A DNA stretch of 64,000 nucleotides from Brevibacterium marinum (GTDB lineage: Bacteria; Actinomycetota; Actinomycetes; Actinomycetales; Brevibacteriaceae), in NCBI RefSeq assembly GCF_011927955.1, contig NZ_JAATJN010000001.1, positions 2,728,001-2,792,000 of the forward strand, read 5' to 3'. Of the stretch, positions 7,946-16,392 are shown one piece after another. The position numbers were made by a program, and so were the translations under genes. The number at the start of each line of letters is the position of its first letter. Within the stretch, counting starts at the first letter, position 1. Under the pieces are notes generated by a model. That model ran no database searches, was not told the DNA's origin, and was given only the letters and a program-made list of their open reading frames with translations.

Positions 7946-9265
7946 TCATGAAGCCTGAGACTCGGTGCGAACGAGCGCCTTGTCCCTCTCGGGGTCGGCG
8001 AAGATGAGGGTGATCGTCGCACAGACGGCAGAGGCGACTCCCAGTGCCTGAAACGCTTTGGCGTAGCCGAGGCCCGGTGTTGCGGCCGCATCGACGATGA
8101 GGCCGGTCACATAGGGACCGATGAGTCCTCCCGCGGCCATGAGCGCCAGGAAGATGCCCAGTGTTCCTGCAGTCTGCCGGGGTGGGCAGATCTCCGAGAC
8201 GGCAGCGTTGCACAGGGGCAGAACCACGACGCCGACGCCATATCCGATGGACACGATGGCAACCGCACCGGGAGAGTTCGAGATCGTCGGGAGGAAGCAG
8301 AGAATTCCTCCGCCGACGACCACACAGGCTGAAGGCGCGATGATTCTCACGAACCTGGACGACCAGCCTCTTGCCAGCAGCCGATCAGAGAGCAGAGTTC
8401 CGCCGAGGAGGCTGATCAGACCGGCAATCGAGGGAATGGCCAACATGGAACCGGACTGGAGGCGGCTGTATCCGAGACCGACTTCGAAATACGACGGCAG
8501 CCAGGTGAGGACCACGGTCACCAACGCGTAGATGCTGGCGACCAGCAGTGCACCGCTGATGAACGTTTTGGTCAGGAGGATCGTGTGCCAGGGGACTCGC
8601 GGTTCTTCATGCGGATCGACTGCGTTTTTCGCAGCCTTGGCCGGAATATAGGGGCCGACTTCCCAATACCGCATCCAGAAGAAGCACCATACGACACCGA
8701 TGACGGCCATCGTGACGAGCGCACTGCGCCATCCGAACGTCACCGACAGGTAGGCGAGCAGCGGAGCCAGACCGATCTTGGAGATGGATGCGGCGCTGGC
8801 CAGCAGGGCTCCCGGGAATCCGCGTTTCTGCGGGGTGTGCCATGAGTAGGTGGCCGTGTGGATGAGGGCCGAGCTGGGTCCTTCGGCGAACCCGAGGAGC
8901 ATTCTGGACCCGACCAGGACCGCAAAGGTGGCCGAGAATACCAACGGCAGCATCGCCAGTGCCCACACGAGAGACAGGACGATGAGAACAGAGCGCAGGG
9001 ACAGCCATCTGTTCAGTGCTCCTGCGAAGAATCCGCCGATGGTGAATGCGAAGAAGAACAGGCTGCCCACGAGCCCGATCTGAGCTGCACTGATCCCCAG
9101 TTCGTCCTTGAGGGACTGAGCGATGATGCCGAATGCGGCCTTGTCTCCGTAATTGACCACGTACAGGACGACGAGCAGCGCGGTCAGGGACCACGCCTTG
9201 CGTCGGGACTCGGTGCCAGGTGCAACAGCTGCGGCCGGGGGAGAGGTGAGCTTGGATGGGACCAT
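7946..9265 (-). CDS. MFS transporter (anion:cation symporter-like)
   Basis: A 439-aa permease with twelve predicted membrane helices and a central loop near residue 200. The N-terminal half has G-D-K-A-A-F-G and the motif-A region N-R-W-L-S-L-R-S; the segment G-F-A-E-G-P-S-S-A in helix 4 resembles the organic-anion (ACS) branch of the major facilitator superfamily. ATG at 9265 is preferred because AAGGAAG precedes it and the extension further upstream is not membrane-like. A promoter with an embedded palindrome lies 68-97 bases upstream. The substrate is unknown and no catabolic gene is attached. Confidence 0.88.
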   Translation of the reverse strand: MVPSKLTSPPAAAVAPGTESRRKAWSLTALLVVLYVVNYGDKAAFGIIAQSLKDELGISAAQIGLVGSLFFFAFTIGGFFAGALNRWLSLRSVLIVLSLVWALAMLPLVFSATFAVLVGSRMLLGFAEGPSSALIHTATYSWHTPQKRGFPGALLASAASISKIGLAPLLAYLSVTFGWRSALVTMAVIGVVWCFFWMRYWEVGPYIPAKAAKNAVDPHEEPRVPWHTILLTKTFISGALLVASIYALVTVVLTWLPSYFEVGLGYSRLQSGSMLAIPSIAGLISLLGGTLLSDRLLARGWSSRFVRIIAPSACVVVGGGILCFLPTISNSPGAVAIVSIGYGVGVVVLPLCNAAVSEICPPRQTAGTLGIFLALMAAGGLIGPYVTGLIVDAAATPGLGYAKAFQALGVASAVCATITLIFADPERDKALVRTESQAS

Positions 9266-9332
9266 GATGCTTCCTTGCGTCGTGGCGACTATCGTGACAA
9301 TCGAACCTGAGTTTGTGTGGACGATCACATAG

Positions 9333-9362
9333 ACAATATTGAACGTTCGATAGAATTGTCAA
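9333..9362 (-). promoter_or_regulatory. MFS promoter with embedded operator
   Basis: On the minus strand TTGACA (9357-9362) and TATTGT (9333-9338) are 18 bases apart. The spacer contains the 8-bp palindrome GAACGTTC (9341-9348), and ACAAT/ATTGT repeats flank it, so a repressor probably binds between the two boxes. Confidence 0.55.
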
Positions 9363-9613
9363 TCGCCTCACAAGCGCTTCAGTCGACGGGTGCGCCGAAG
9401 CAAATCACCCCGGAGGCCGATGAGGCACGGCAGCGACCGATGGCACCTCGAGTCCCGCAGGCGACACTGATTCGTCGGTGCACCTCGGCCGCCGAAGCGT
9501 CAGGTCGGCCGCCGAGCCGATCCGGGTGAGCGAGAGGAGTGGTCGCGAATGTCTTTACTTAACATAATGTATATTATCGGCGTTAGACGCAAGGCCCGGG
9601 AGCGGACACAGCA

Positions 9614-9648
9614 ACGGCCGCGAAAGGCATCCTGCCGATCGCGGCCGT
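9614..9648 (-). terminator. rpf terminator hairpin
   Basis: Perfect 10-bp arms ACGGCCGCGA / TCGCGGCCGT with a 15-base loop, 29 bases beyond the rpf stop. Only a weak T run follows on the minus strand. Confidence 0.6.
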
Positions 9649-9677
9649 CATGTGCTGCCTGTGAGTCAGAGTTCGAC

Positions 9678-10121
9678 TCAGCTGCCGCCGAGCCCGACCT
9701 TGCCATCGTCGGATCCGCCGTCATCCCCGGATCCGCCGCCGTCGTCCGCGGCGCCGTTGGCCTTCGTCAGGCCGGCCTCGTCACCGCAGGACGGCCATGC
9801 GCCCGGGCCCTGTTCCTTGAGCGTCTTCTGGGCGACATCGATCTGCTCAGCCTTGCTGGCTTTGTGAGGCATTCCCTCACCGCCGAAGGCCTCCCACGTC
9901 TGCTGGGAGAACTGAAGGCCGCCGTAGTAGCCGTTGCCGGTGTTGATGTGCCAGTCACCGCCGGACTCGCACTCGGCGACCTTGTCCCAGACTCCCCCTG
10001 AGGACTGAGCCCCGGTTGAGGCCTGGGCCGGCCCGCTCATTCCCGTCAGACCGGCCGCGGCGACCGCGCCTGCCCCGGCAACGAGTGCGACCTTGCGGAG
10101 GCTTGTGCTGTAGAGGTTCAC
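9678..10121 (-). CDS. Resuscitation-promoting factor (Rpf) domain protein
   Basis: A 147-aa secreted muralytic enzyme that cleaves peptidoglycan and promotes regrowth from dormancy. GTG at 10121 is chosen because GGAG lies about 8 bases before it; the ATG nine codons upstream has no ribosome-binding site. A signal peptide covers about residues 1-34 (AQA cleavage). The Rpf domain runs from about 44 to 113: catalytic Glu52 in [12 protein letters not shown], and the conserved Cys51-Cys112 pair. A Gly/Asp-rich tail (from about 124) follows. Paired GTTAY boxes lie 37-73 bases upstream. Confidence 0.92.
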   Translation of the reverse strand: MNLYSTSLRKVALVAGAGAVAAAGLTGMSGPAQASTGAQSSGGVWDKVAECESGGDWHINTGNGYYGGLQFSQQTWEAFGGEGMPHKASKAEQIDVAQKTLKEQGPGAWPSCGDEAGLTKANGAADDGGGSGDDGGSDDGKVGLGGS

Positions 10122-10157
10122 TGTCTCATCTCCGTAATACGACTGCATTTCGGTTTT

Positions 10158-10194
10158 GTAACCCGGTCGTTACCGAGCCGTTATACACTGTAAC
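10158..10194. promoter_or_regulatory. GTTAY box cluster in the rpf promoter (MtrA-like)
   Basis: Plus-strand reading: GTAAC (10158), GTTAC (10169), GTTAT (10180), GTAAC (10190). The GTTAC and GTTAT copies are a direct repeat with an 11-base period, the geometry bound by OmpR-type regulators. The box at 10180-10185 also supplies TATAAC, a minus-strand -10 element. Confidence 0.45.
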
Positions 10195-10258
10195 GGATCT
10201 GTTGCTTCGAGTGAACCCAAATCAACAGCACTTCACTCATAGTCGACTTACAGTACTC

Positions 10259-12655
10259 TCAACACGAACTGGGCGCTCCTCCCCCGACATAGGCCGCCAG
10301 ATGTCTGGCGGTCAGGGTCGCGGCGGAGCCTCCAGCCGATTCGACCAACTGCTGCGGGGAACCTTCGAAGACGATTCGACCACCGTCGTGACCGGCGCCC
10401 GGGCCGAGGTCGATGATCCAGTCGGAGTGGGCCATCACAGCCTGATGGTGCTCGATGACGATGACGGTCCTTCCCGAGTCGGCGAGACGGTCGAGGAGGT
10501 CGAGCAGGTTCTCCACATCGGCCAGATGCAGCCCTGTCGTCGGCTCGTCGAGGATGATCACGGGCGCCGCGTCGGCTGTCTTGGCCGAGAGATGCGTGGC
10601 CAGTTTCAGCCGCTGCCGCTCGCCGCCCGACAAGGTCGTCAGCGGTTGGCCCAGACTGAGATACCCCAGTCCCACCTCGGCGAGGTTGCCGATGATCCTG
10701 GCCACCGCAGGTAGGCGAGACTCCCCCGTACCGAAATGCTCGATGGCCGCGGTCACGGGCAGATCGAGGACCTCGCGGATGTTCTTGCCGCCCAGGGTGT
10801 ACTCAAGGACTTCGGCTTGGAAGCCCTTGCCTTCGCAGACATCACAGGGTGCCGACATCCCGGCCATCATGCCCAGGTCGGAATAGATGATCCCGGACCC
10901 GTTGCACACCGGGCAGGCCCCTTCGGAGTTGGCGCTGAACAATGCGGGTTTGACCCCGTTGGCCTTCGCGAAGGCCTTGCGAATGGGCTCGAGCATGCCC
11001 GTGTAGGTGGCCGGGTTGCTGCGCTTGGATCCCTTGATGGCCGCCTGATCGATCATGATCACGCCGTCGCGATCGCGCAGCGCGCCTTCGATCAGTGTGC
11101 TCTTGCCCGAACCGGCGACTCCGGTGATCGCGGTGATCACACCCGTCGGGACGTCGACGTCGACATCGCGGAGATTGTGGCTGCTCGCTCCCCTGATCGG
11201 CAGCCGCCCGGTGGGCTCGCGAGTGGCCGCCTTCAGCAGCGCACGATCGTTGAAGTGCGCACCGGTCAGCGTGGGACTTGCCGTGAGTTCGTCGACGCTG
11301 CCGGTGAAGCAGATCCGTCCGCCGTCGGTGCCGGCTCCCGGCCCCAAGTCGATGATGTGGTCGGCGATCCTGATCGTCTCCGGTTTGTGCTCGACGACGA
11401 GGACGGTGTTGCCTTTGTCACGCAGCTCGATCAGCAGTCCGTTCATCGCCTCGATATCGTGAGGGTGCAGTCCGATCGTGGGCTCGTCGAAGACGTAGGT
11501 GACATCGGTCAGCGAGGAGCCGAGGTGGCGCACGAGCTTGATCCGCTGTGCCTCACCCCCGGAAAGGGACCCGGCCGAGCGGTCGAGGGACAGGTAGCCG
11601 AGTCCGATGGTCACGAACGCCTGCACATCCGCGGTCAGGGATGCCACGAGCGGGCGGGCTCCTTCGTACTCGATCTGTGTGAGCCAGTCGAGGAGGTCGG
11701 AGATCTGCATCGCACACACCTCGGCGATGGACAGTCCGGCCAGCTTCGATCCTCGTGCTGCGGCGTTGAGCCTTGTGCCCTCGCACTCGGGGCACTGCGC
11801 GTAGACGACGGCTCGGTCGACGAACTCGCGGACGTGCTTCTGCATCGCGTCGCGGTCCTTCGACAGGAACGAGCGGCGGATGCGAGGGATGAGGCCGTCG
11901 AAGGTCATGTTCGTGCCGTTGATGACGATCTTCTCGCCCTCCGCGAAGAGGAGGGTGTGCCTCTCATCTTCGGTGTATCGACCGATCGGCTTGTCCGGGT
12001 CGAAATATCCCGATTCCGAGTAGAAGCGCACGTTCCAGCCACCCGGCTTGTACCCGGGAATGGTGATCGCACCCTCATTGAGGGACTTCGACTCGTCGAC
12101 GACCTCGGCGATGTCGATGTCAGTGGCGGTGCCCATCCCCTCGCAGTGCGGGCACATTCCGCCGTTGACGGTGAACGTCCGCCGCTCGACCTGCTTGTCG
12201 ACTCCCTTCTCGATCGTCACGGCCCCCTTGCCGCTGATCGTGGCGATGTTGAAGGAATAGGCGTTGGTCGATCCGAGATGGGGCTGGGCCAGCCTGGAGA
12301 ACAGCGTCCGCAGCTTTGCGTTGATGTCGCTGACCGTGCCGACGGTGGAGCGAGGGTTGGCTCCGATCCGCTCCTGGTCGACGATGATTGCTGTGGTCAG
12401 TCCTTCGAGGACGTCCACCTCGGGCCGTGCCATCGCCGGCATGAAGCCCTGGACGAAGGCGCTGTAGGTCTCGTTGATCAGACGCTGGGACTCGGCGGCG
12501 ATCGTGGAGAAGACCAGCGAGGACTTGCCGGATCCGGAGACGCCGGTGAAGACCGTGAGTCGTCGTTTCGGGATGTCGACGGAGATGTCGTGCAGGTTGT
12601 TCTCGCGGGCTCCACGGACGCGTATCAGCTCGTGGGCGTCGGCTCGGTGCTCCAC
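10259..12655 (-). CDS. UvrA-like tandem ABC ATPase (short UvrA paralogue)
   Basis: A 798-aa protein with two ABC ATPase halves. The first Walker A is GVSGSGKSS (38-46), the second GVAGSGKST (about 515). Both halves have the S-G-G-E signature (LSGGEAQRIKL, LSGGERQRLKL). Zinc-type Cys pairs (CPHC, CPEC, CPVC, CDVC) are kept. It is about 150 residues shorter than canonical UvrA. Such short UvrA paralogues (UvrA2 / DrrC type) are linked to tolerance of DNA-binding drugs rather than core excision repair; that is family knowledge, not shown here. No uvrB or uvrC is adjacent. The VOC gene lies 5 bases upstream, so the two are probably co-transcribed. Confidence 0.88.
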   Translation of the reverse strand: MEHRADAHELIRVRGARENNLHDISVDIPKRRLTVFTGVSGSGKSSLVFSTIAAESQRLINETYSAFVQGFMPAMARPEVDVLEGLTTAIIVDQERIGANPRSTVGTVSDINAKLRTLFSRLAQPHLGSTNAYSFNIATISGKGAVTIEKGVDKQVERRTFTVNGGMCPHCEGMGTATDIDIAEVVDESKSLNEGAITIPGYKPGGWNVRFYSESGYFDPDKPIGRYTEDERHTLLFAEGEKIVINGTNMTFDGLIPRIRRSFLSKDRDAMQKHVREFVDRAVVYAQCPECEGTRLNAAARGSKLAGLSIAEVCAMQISDLLDWLTQIEYEGARPLVASLTADVQAFVTIGLGYLSLDRSAGSLSGGEAQRIKLVRHLGSSLTDVTYVFDEPTIGLHPHDIEAMNGLLIELRDKGNTVLVVEHKPETIRIADHIIDLGPGAGTDGGRICFTGSVDELTASPTLTGAHFNDRALLKAATREPTGRLPIRGASSHNLRDVDVDVPTGVITAITGVAGSGKSTLIEGALRDRDGVIMIDQAAIKGSKRSNPATYTGMLEPIRKAFAKANGVKPALFSANSEGACPVCNGSGIIYSDLGMMAGMSAPCDVCEGKGFQAEVLEYTLGGKNIREVLDLPVTAAIEHFGTGESRLPAVARIIGNLAEVGLGYLSLGQPLTTLSGGERQRLKLATHLSAKTADAAPVIILDEPTTGLHLADVENLLDLLDRLADSGRTVIVIEHHQAVMAHSDWIIDLGPGAGHDGGRIVFEGSPQQLVESAGGSAATLTARHLAAYVGGGAPSSC

Positions 12656-12660
12656 GGCGC

Positions 12661-13071
12661 TCAGGCTCGCTGCTGGACGCGGATCATATTGCCGGCCGGG
12701 TCGCGCAGCGCGAAGTCGCGCAGTCCGTAGGGCTGGTCCATCGGCTCCTGCACGATGTCCGCTCCCCTGGCTTCCACCTCGGCGAAGGCCTCATCGACGT
12801 CTGTGCTGGCGAGCACGACGGCCGCGTAGCTGCCCTTGGCCATGAGCGATTCGATGGCTGTGCGCTCGGCGTCGCTGACGGTCGGGTCGGTGATGGCGGG
12901 AGTGAGCACGATCGAGGTGTCGGGTTGATCCTCCGGTCCCACGGTCAGCCACCTCATCTGGCCGGATCCGACATCGAGGCGGACTTCGAACCCGAGGACA
13001 TCGCGGTAGAAGGCGAGAGAGGATTCGGCGTCCGTGTGGGGCAGGAAACTGGCGTTGATGGAGACATTCAT
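12661..13071 (-). CDS. VOC-family (glyoxalase/bleomycin-resistance fold) protein
   Basis: A 136-aa vicinal-oxygen-chelate protein with two beta-alpha-beta-beta-beta units. F-L-P-H-T-D-A-E-S-S-L-A-F-Y-R-D opens the first unit, Y-G-L-R-D-F-A-L-R-D-P-A-G-N closes the second. ATG at 13071 fits the family N-terminus better than the ATG three codons earlier. It starts 10 bases after the AraC stop, so the two are co-expressed, a common pairing. Substrate unknown; members include lyases, dioxygenases and binding proteins. Confidence 0.85.
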   Translation of the reverse strand: MNVSINASFLPHTDAESSLAFYRDVLGFEVRLDVGSGQMRWLTVGPEDQPDTSIVLTPAITDPTVSDAERTAIESLMAKGSYAAVVLASTDVDEAFAEVEARGADIVQEPMDQPYGLRDFALRDPAGNMIRVQQRA

Positions 13072-13081
13072 GATCGTCATC

Positions 13082-13525
13082 CTACTGCGGGCCGTCGTGT
13101 GGGACTTCTCGATTCCTGACGGGACGCAGCACATTCTTGACGATGAATGTGGGCAGATCATGGTCGCCTTCGGTCACGCCGGCACGATAGCGAGAAGGCG
13201 AGAGCCCGACGAGTTCGCTGAATCGAGTGCTGAACGTGCCCAGCGACGAGAATCCGACGGAGAAGCAGATTTCGGTGATCGAGAGATCACCGCGGCGGAT
13301 CAGCGCCATGGACCGTTCGATCCGCCTGGTCATGAGATACGAGTACGGCGATTCGCCATAGGCGGCCCGGAACTGACGACTCAGGTGACCGGCCGACATG
13401 TGCACCCCGGCCGCGAGCTTCTCGACGTTGAGGGGCAGGTCGAATTCCCGGTCGATCCGGTCGCGGACACGTCGCAGAACCACCAGCTGGCGCACCGGTA
13501 CCCGGTCGCTGCCCGATGCGCTCAC
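13082..13525 (-). CDS. Short AraC-family transcriptional regulator
   Basis: A 147-aa protein that is little more than a double helix-turn-helix DNA-binding domain, about residues 20-115: V-E-K-L-A-A-G-V-H-M-S-A-G-H-L-S-R-Q-F-R-A, then S-I-T-E-I-C-F-S-V-G-F-S-S-L-G-T-F-S-T-R-F. There is no separate ligand-binding domain. GTG at 13525 overlaps the permease stop by four bases (GTGA), so translation is coupled to the amine permease gene; the VOC gene follows. It probably regulates this cluster, but its own target is not visible. Confidence 0.85.
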   Translation of the reverse strand: MSASGSDRVPVRQLVVLRRVRDRIDREFDLPLNVEKLAAGVHMSAGHLSRQFRAAYGESPYSYLMTRRIERSMALIRRGDLSITEICFSVGFSSLGTFSTRFSELVGLSPSRYRAGVTEGDHDLPTFIVKNVLRPVRNREVPHDGPQ

Positions 13526-15015
13526 CCTGGGTCGACCCCCTGTGCGAGGGTCTCGCCCCGGAAGTAGTCGGGATGCCTGCGAGATTGGACGATCATCACG
13601 AGCACACCGAGGAGAAGGACTCCGATGCCGAGGACGAAGACGAGACCGATGCCGAACACGGAGGATCCCGATCCGTAGTCCGGGTCCAAGGAGTCGATCG
13701 CGGTGGTGACGAAGATGACCAACAGGGTCACTCCCCCGACGAGCGGGAACAGGAATCTGAAGAAGAAGTTCTTCGGTCCTGCCAACAGTGACCGTCGGAA
13801 GTACCAGATGCAGGCCAGACCGGTCACGCCGTAGTAGAAGCAGACCATGAGGCCCAGCGCGGTGATCGTGTCCCACAGTGCGTTCTCCGACAGCAGCCGC
13901 ATGACGACGTAGAAGATGATCGCGGCCGCCGCCGAGGTGATCGTGGCCACCGAGGGCGATTTGTAGCGGGGCGAGATGTTGCCGTACCTCTTCGGCAGGG
14001 CACCGTAGTGGCCCATGGCCAGGATCGTGCGCGAGGGCGAGACCATCGTCGACTGCAGCGAGGCCAGCGAACTCGACAGGACGGCGATGGAGACGAGGAC
14101 GGCGAAGGGGCCCATCACGGGCCCTGCCAGAGCCGCGAAGATCGATTCCTGGTTCTCCGGGTTTCCTGCGCCCAGTCCCTCGGTGCCGACACCGGCGAAT
14201 GAGATGACCGCGACGGTGCACGCGATGTAGATGATGACGATCGCGATGATTGTGAGTATCGCGGCGCGGCCAGGCGTCTTCTCCGGGTTCTTCGCCTCTT
14301 CGTTCATCGTGATGACCGTGTCCCAGCCCCAAAACAGGAAGATCGACAGGGACACCGCCGCCGCGATCGTCGAGAAGTCTCCGGCCTCTGCCGGGTTGAA
14401 CCAGCCGATTTCGACGGGTGTGGGATCGAAGGCCGTCCCATTGGACACGTGGACGAGGGACGCGACGACGAACCATCCGAGAGCGAGAACTTGGAATGCG
14501 ACCAGCCACACCTGGATCTTCTCGGTGGCCTCGACCCCGCGGTAGGAGATCCAAGCGGCGGCGGCAGTGAGCACGATGGTGACCGGGATGTTGATCCACA
14601 GCACTCGGGTGAGGTCGGCGATGCCCGGGTCACCGAAGATCTGGGCCAGCAGCAGGAACAGGAAGTCCACGGCCACGGCGGCGAGGTTCGACAGCACGAG
14701 GACTGTGGCCGAGATCAGTCCCCACCCTCCCATCCAGCCGAGCCAGGGCCCGAACGCTCGCGTCGCCCAGGTGAAGGTAGTGCCCGAATCGGGCATGGCC
14801 GTGTTGAGTTCGCGGTAGCCGAAGACGACGAGGAGCATCGGGACGAAGCCGATGAGCAGAATCGCGGGAGTGTGCACTCCGACCTGCGAGATCGTCGGCC
14901 CGAGGCCAGAGGTCAGTGTGTAGGCGGGAGCGATGCAGGAGACGCCGATGATGGCGCCGCCGATCGCACCGATCTTTCCCGCGGACAGTCCCTTGGAGCT
15001 CAGCCCCGAGGCCAT
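13522..15015 (-). CDS. APC-family amino acid / amine permease
   Basis: A 497-aa transporter with about twelve membrane helices. The N-terminal A-I-G-G-A-I-I-G-V-S helix and P-D-S-G-T-T-F-T-W region are typical of APC superfamily permeases. Its gene lies 24 bases after the flavin amine oxidase gene in the same direction, so the likely substrate is a mono- or diamine (for example putrescine, tyramine) or an amino acid. The start is ATG at 15015. Confidence 0.88.
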   Translation of the reverse strand: MASGLSSKGLSAGKIGAIGGAIIGVSCIAPAYTLTSGLGPTISQVGVHTPAILLIGFVPMLLVVFGYRELNTAMPDSGTTFTWATRAFGPWLGWMGGWGLISATVLVLSNLAAVAVDFLFLLLAQIFGDPGIADLTRVLWINIPVTIVLTAAAAWISYRGVEATEKIQVWLVAFQVLALGWFVVASLVHVSNGTAFDPTPVEIGWFNPAEAGDFSTIAAAVSLSIFLFWGWDTVITMNEEAKNPEKTPGRAAILTIIAIVIIYIACTVAVISFAGVGTEGLGAGNPENQESIFAALAGPVMGPFAVLVSIAVLSSSLASLQSTMVSPSRTILAMGHYGALPKRYGNISPRYKSPSVATITSAAAAIIFYVVMRLLSENALWDTITALGLMVCFYYGVTGLACIWYFRRSLLAGPKNFFFRFLFPLVGGVTLLVIFVTTAIDSLDPDYGSGSSVFGIGLVFVLGIGVLLLGVLVMIVQSRRHPDYFRGETLAQGVDPG

Positions 15016-15039
15016 CAGCTCTTCCCTTCAGGCGTGATC

Positions 15040-16392
15040 TCAGGCACTGAGGATCTTCTCGGCGGTGTCCCGGCCGATCCTGATCGCACCGTCGACGTGC
15101 TGGTAGCCGTGTGCGGCGATGTCCGAACTCGCGAAGTGGATGGGTCCGACCGGGTCGTTCTGGAAACGTCCCCAGCGGTGGAGGCCCCCGAGGTCATAGC
15201 TCGTCGCGTAGGCGCCTCTGGTCCATTCTTCGGCCCCGAAGTCCGAGAGGTAGAACACCGACGGGTCCAAGGCCTTCGGGCCGAGGAAGTCGGCGAGTGA
15301 TTCGAGGATGTGCTGCTTTCGTGTGTGCTCGTCGAGAGCGAACATGGCATCGGCATTGACGTCGGAGATGAATCCGACGAGGGTCCCCTGGTCCTCCCCG
15401 TGGTTCGTGTTGTCATAGACCTCCTGCACCAGCTGCCCGGCACCGAATCCCGTGCCGCACAGACCGTCCTCACGCCAGAACGGAGTCGGATACGTCGCGT
15501 GGACCTTGATCACCAGTCCCATCGACTGGTGTTGGTGGAAGATCTGCTGCAGTCGCGGCAGATGGGGCGTGTACGTGATGCGCGAATACAGGTTGGGTGG
15601 GACGGCCACGATGGCGTGACCGGCCCTGACGGTCATCGTGTCGGTGCCGACCACAACGCGGTCGTCGCTCCATTCGATCGTGCGGACCGGGCTGCTGAGG
15701 TGGACGACGCCCTCGCCGAGCTCTTCGGCCATCTGCTCGGACACCGACTGCATTCCGCCGACGACGCGACGGTCGAGGATGAAATGGTCGTCGATGAGAT
15801 TCGAGAAGGATCCCGCCGAGGCGGCCATGAGGATCGCCTGCAGCGCTGAGAAGGCGGTCGCCGGCTTCGTCAGCATCCCGCCGGCGATGAACATGCCGAT
15901 GTTGGCGCAGGCGAGATCGTCGTGGGACTGCTGCCGCAGCCAATGGTGGAATGACACCGAGTCGAGTTCGGCGGCGTCTTCGGCCTCCCAGGGCGCGGTG
16001 GGGCCGATGCGGGCGGCGAGTTCGTCCAATTGGGTGATCAGACGTTCCATCTCGGTCTGGGTCGACTCCCCTACCGGGAACATGTCGCCGCTGTAGACGG
16101 TGCGTGTGCCGTCGGGAGCGATGTAGACGCTGTCACCGTCACGGTGACGCTGATACGTCTCTTTGCCGAGTTCATCGACGAGTTCGAGAAGTGCCGACTG
16201 GTCGGGTGAGATCCACTGGCCACCGATTTCGTACATCTGGCCATCGATGCGATCGGTCCATGTCCGACCGCCGACACGATCCCTGGCTTCGAGGACGAGG
16301 ACCTCCCTGCCTTCGGCTTTGAGCCTGCGAGCGGCGCTCAAGCCGGTCGGGCCGGCTCCGACGATGACGACATCGCATGCGAGATCGGACAT
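15040..16392 (-). CDS. Flavin monoamine oxidase (putrescine oxidase-like)
   Basis: A 450-aa FAD enzyme that oxidises primary amines to aldehydes with release of ammonia and hydrogen peroxide. The Rossmann fingerprint GAGPTG (12-17) with Glu35, then D-R-V-G-G-R-T-W, marks the amine oxidase family; the C-terminal G-A-Y-A-T segment and H-G-Y-Q-H-V-D-G-A cover the flavin. ATG at 16392 is set by GAAGGAG six bases upstream. It leads a run with the APC permease, AraC and VOC genes, consistent with amine uptake and catabolism. The exact amine is inferred. Confidence 0.88.
   Translation of the reverse strand: MSDLACDVVIVGAGPTGLSAARRLKAEGREVLVLEARDRVGGRTWTDRIDGQMYEIGGQWISPDQSALLELVDELGKETYQRHRDGDSVYIAPDGTRTVYSGDMFPVGESTQTEMERLITQLDELAARIGPTAPWEAEDAAELDSVSFHHWLRQQSHDDLACANIGMFIAGGMLTKPATAFSALQAILMAASAGSFSNLIDDHFILDRRVVGGMQSVSEQMAEELGEGVVHLSSPVRTIEWSDDRVVVGTDTMTVRAGHAIVAVPPNLYSRITYTPHLPRLQQIFHQHQSMGLVIKVHATYPTPFWREDGLCGTGFGAGQLVQEVYDNTNHGEDQGTLVGFISDVNADAMFALDEHTRKQHILESLADFLGPKALDPSVFYLSDFGAEEWTRGAYATSYDLGGLHRWGRFQNDPVGPIHFASSDIAAHGYQHVDGAIRIGRDTAEKILSA

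Larger units (their letters stand above)
9266..9677. other. Non-coding stretch between MFS and rpf genes
   Basis: No gene supported. It contains the MFS promoter, an AT-rich palindrome ATAAT-GTAT-ATTAT at 9564-9577 that is conspicuous in this GC-rich DNA, and the rpf terminator hairpin at 9614-9648. Confidence 0.5.

Noticed and set aside
10122..10258. ydaO/c-di-AMP riboswitch before rpf
   Set aside because: Such riboswitches often precede rpf genes in actinomycetes, but the 137-base gap is too short for it plus a promoter and shows only the GTTAY boxes.
10736..12730. 664-codon open frame on the plus strand opposite the UvrA-like gene
   Set aside because: It is the antisense shadow typical of GC-rich coding DNA: composition is Arg/Asp/Val/Gly-rich without any domain, while the minus strand has full ABC motifs.
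13082..14599. 505-codon reading of the AraC frame
   Set aside because: Everything upstream of the GTG at 13525 overlaps the permease gene in another frame and is Arg/His/Gly-rich nonsense; only the last 147 codons are AraC.
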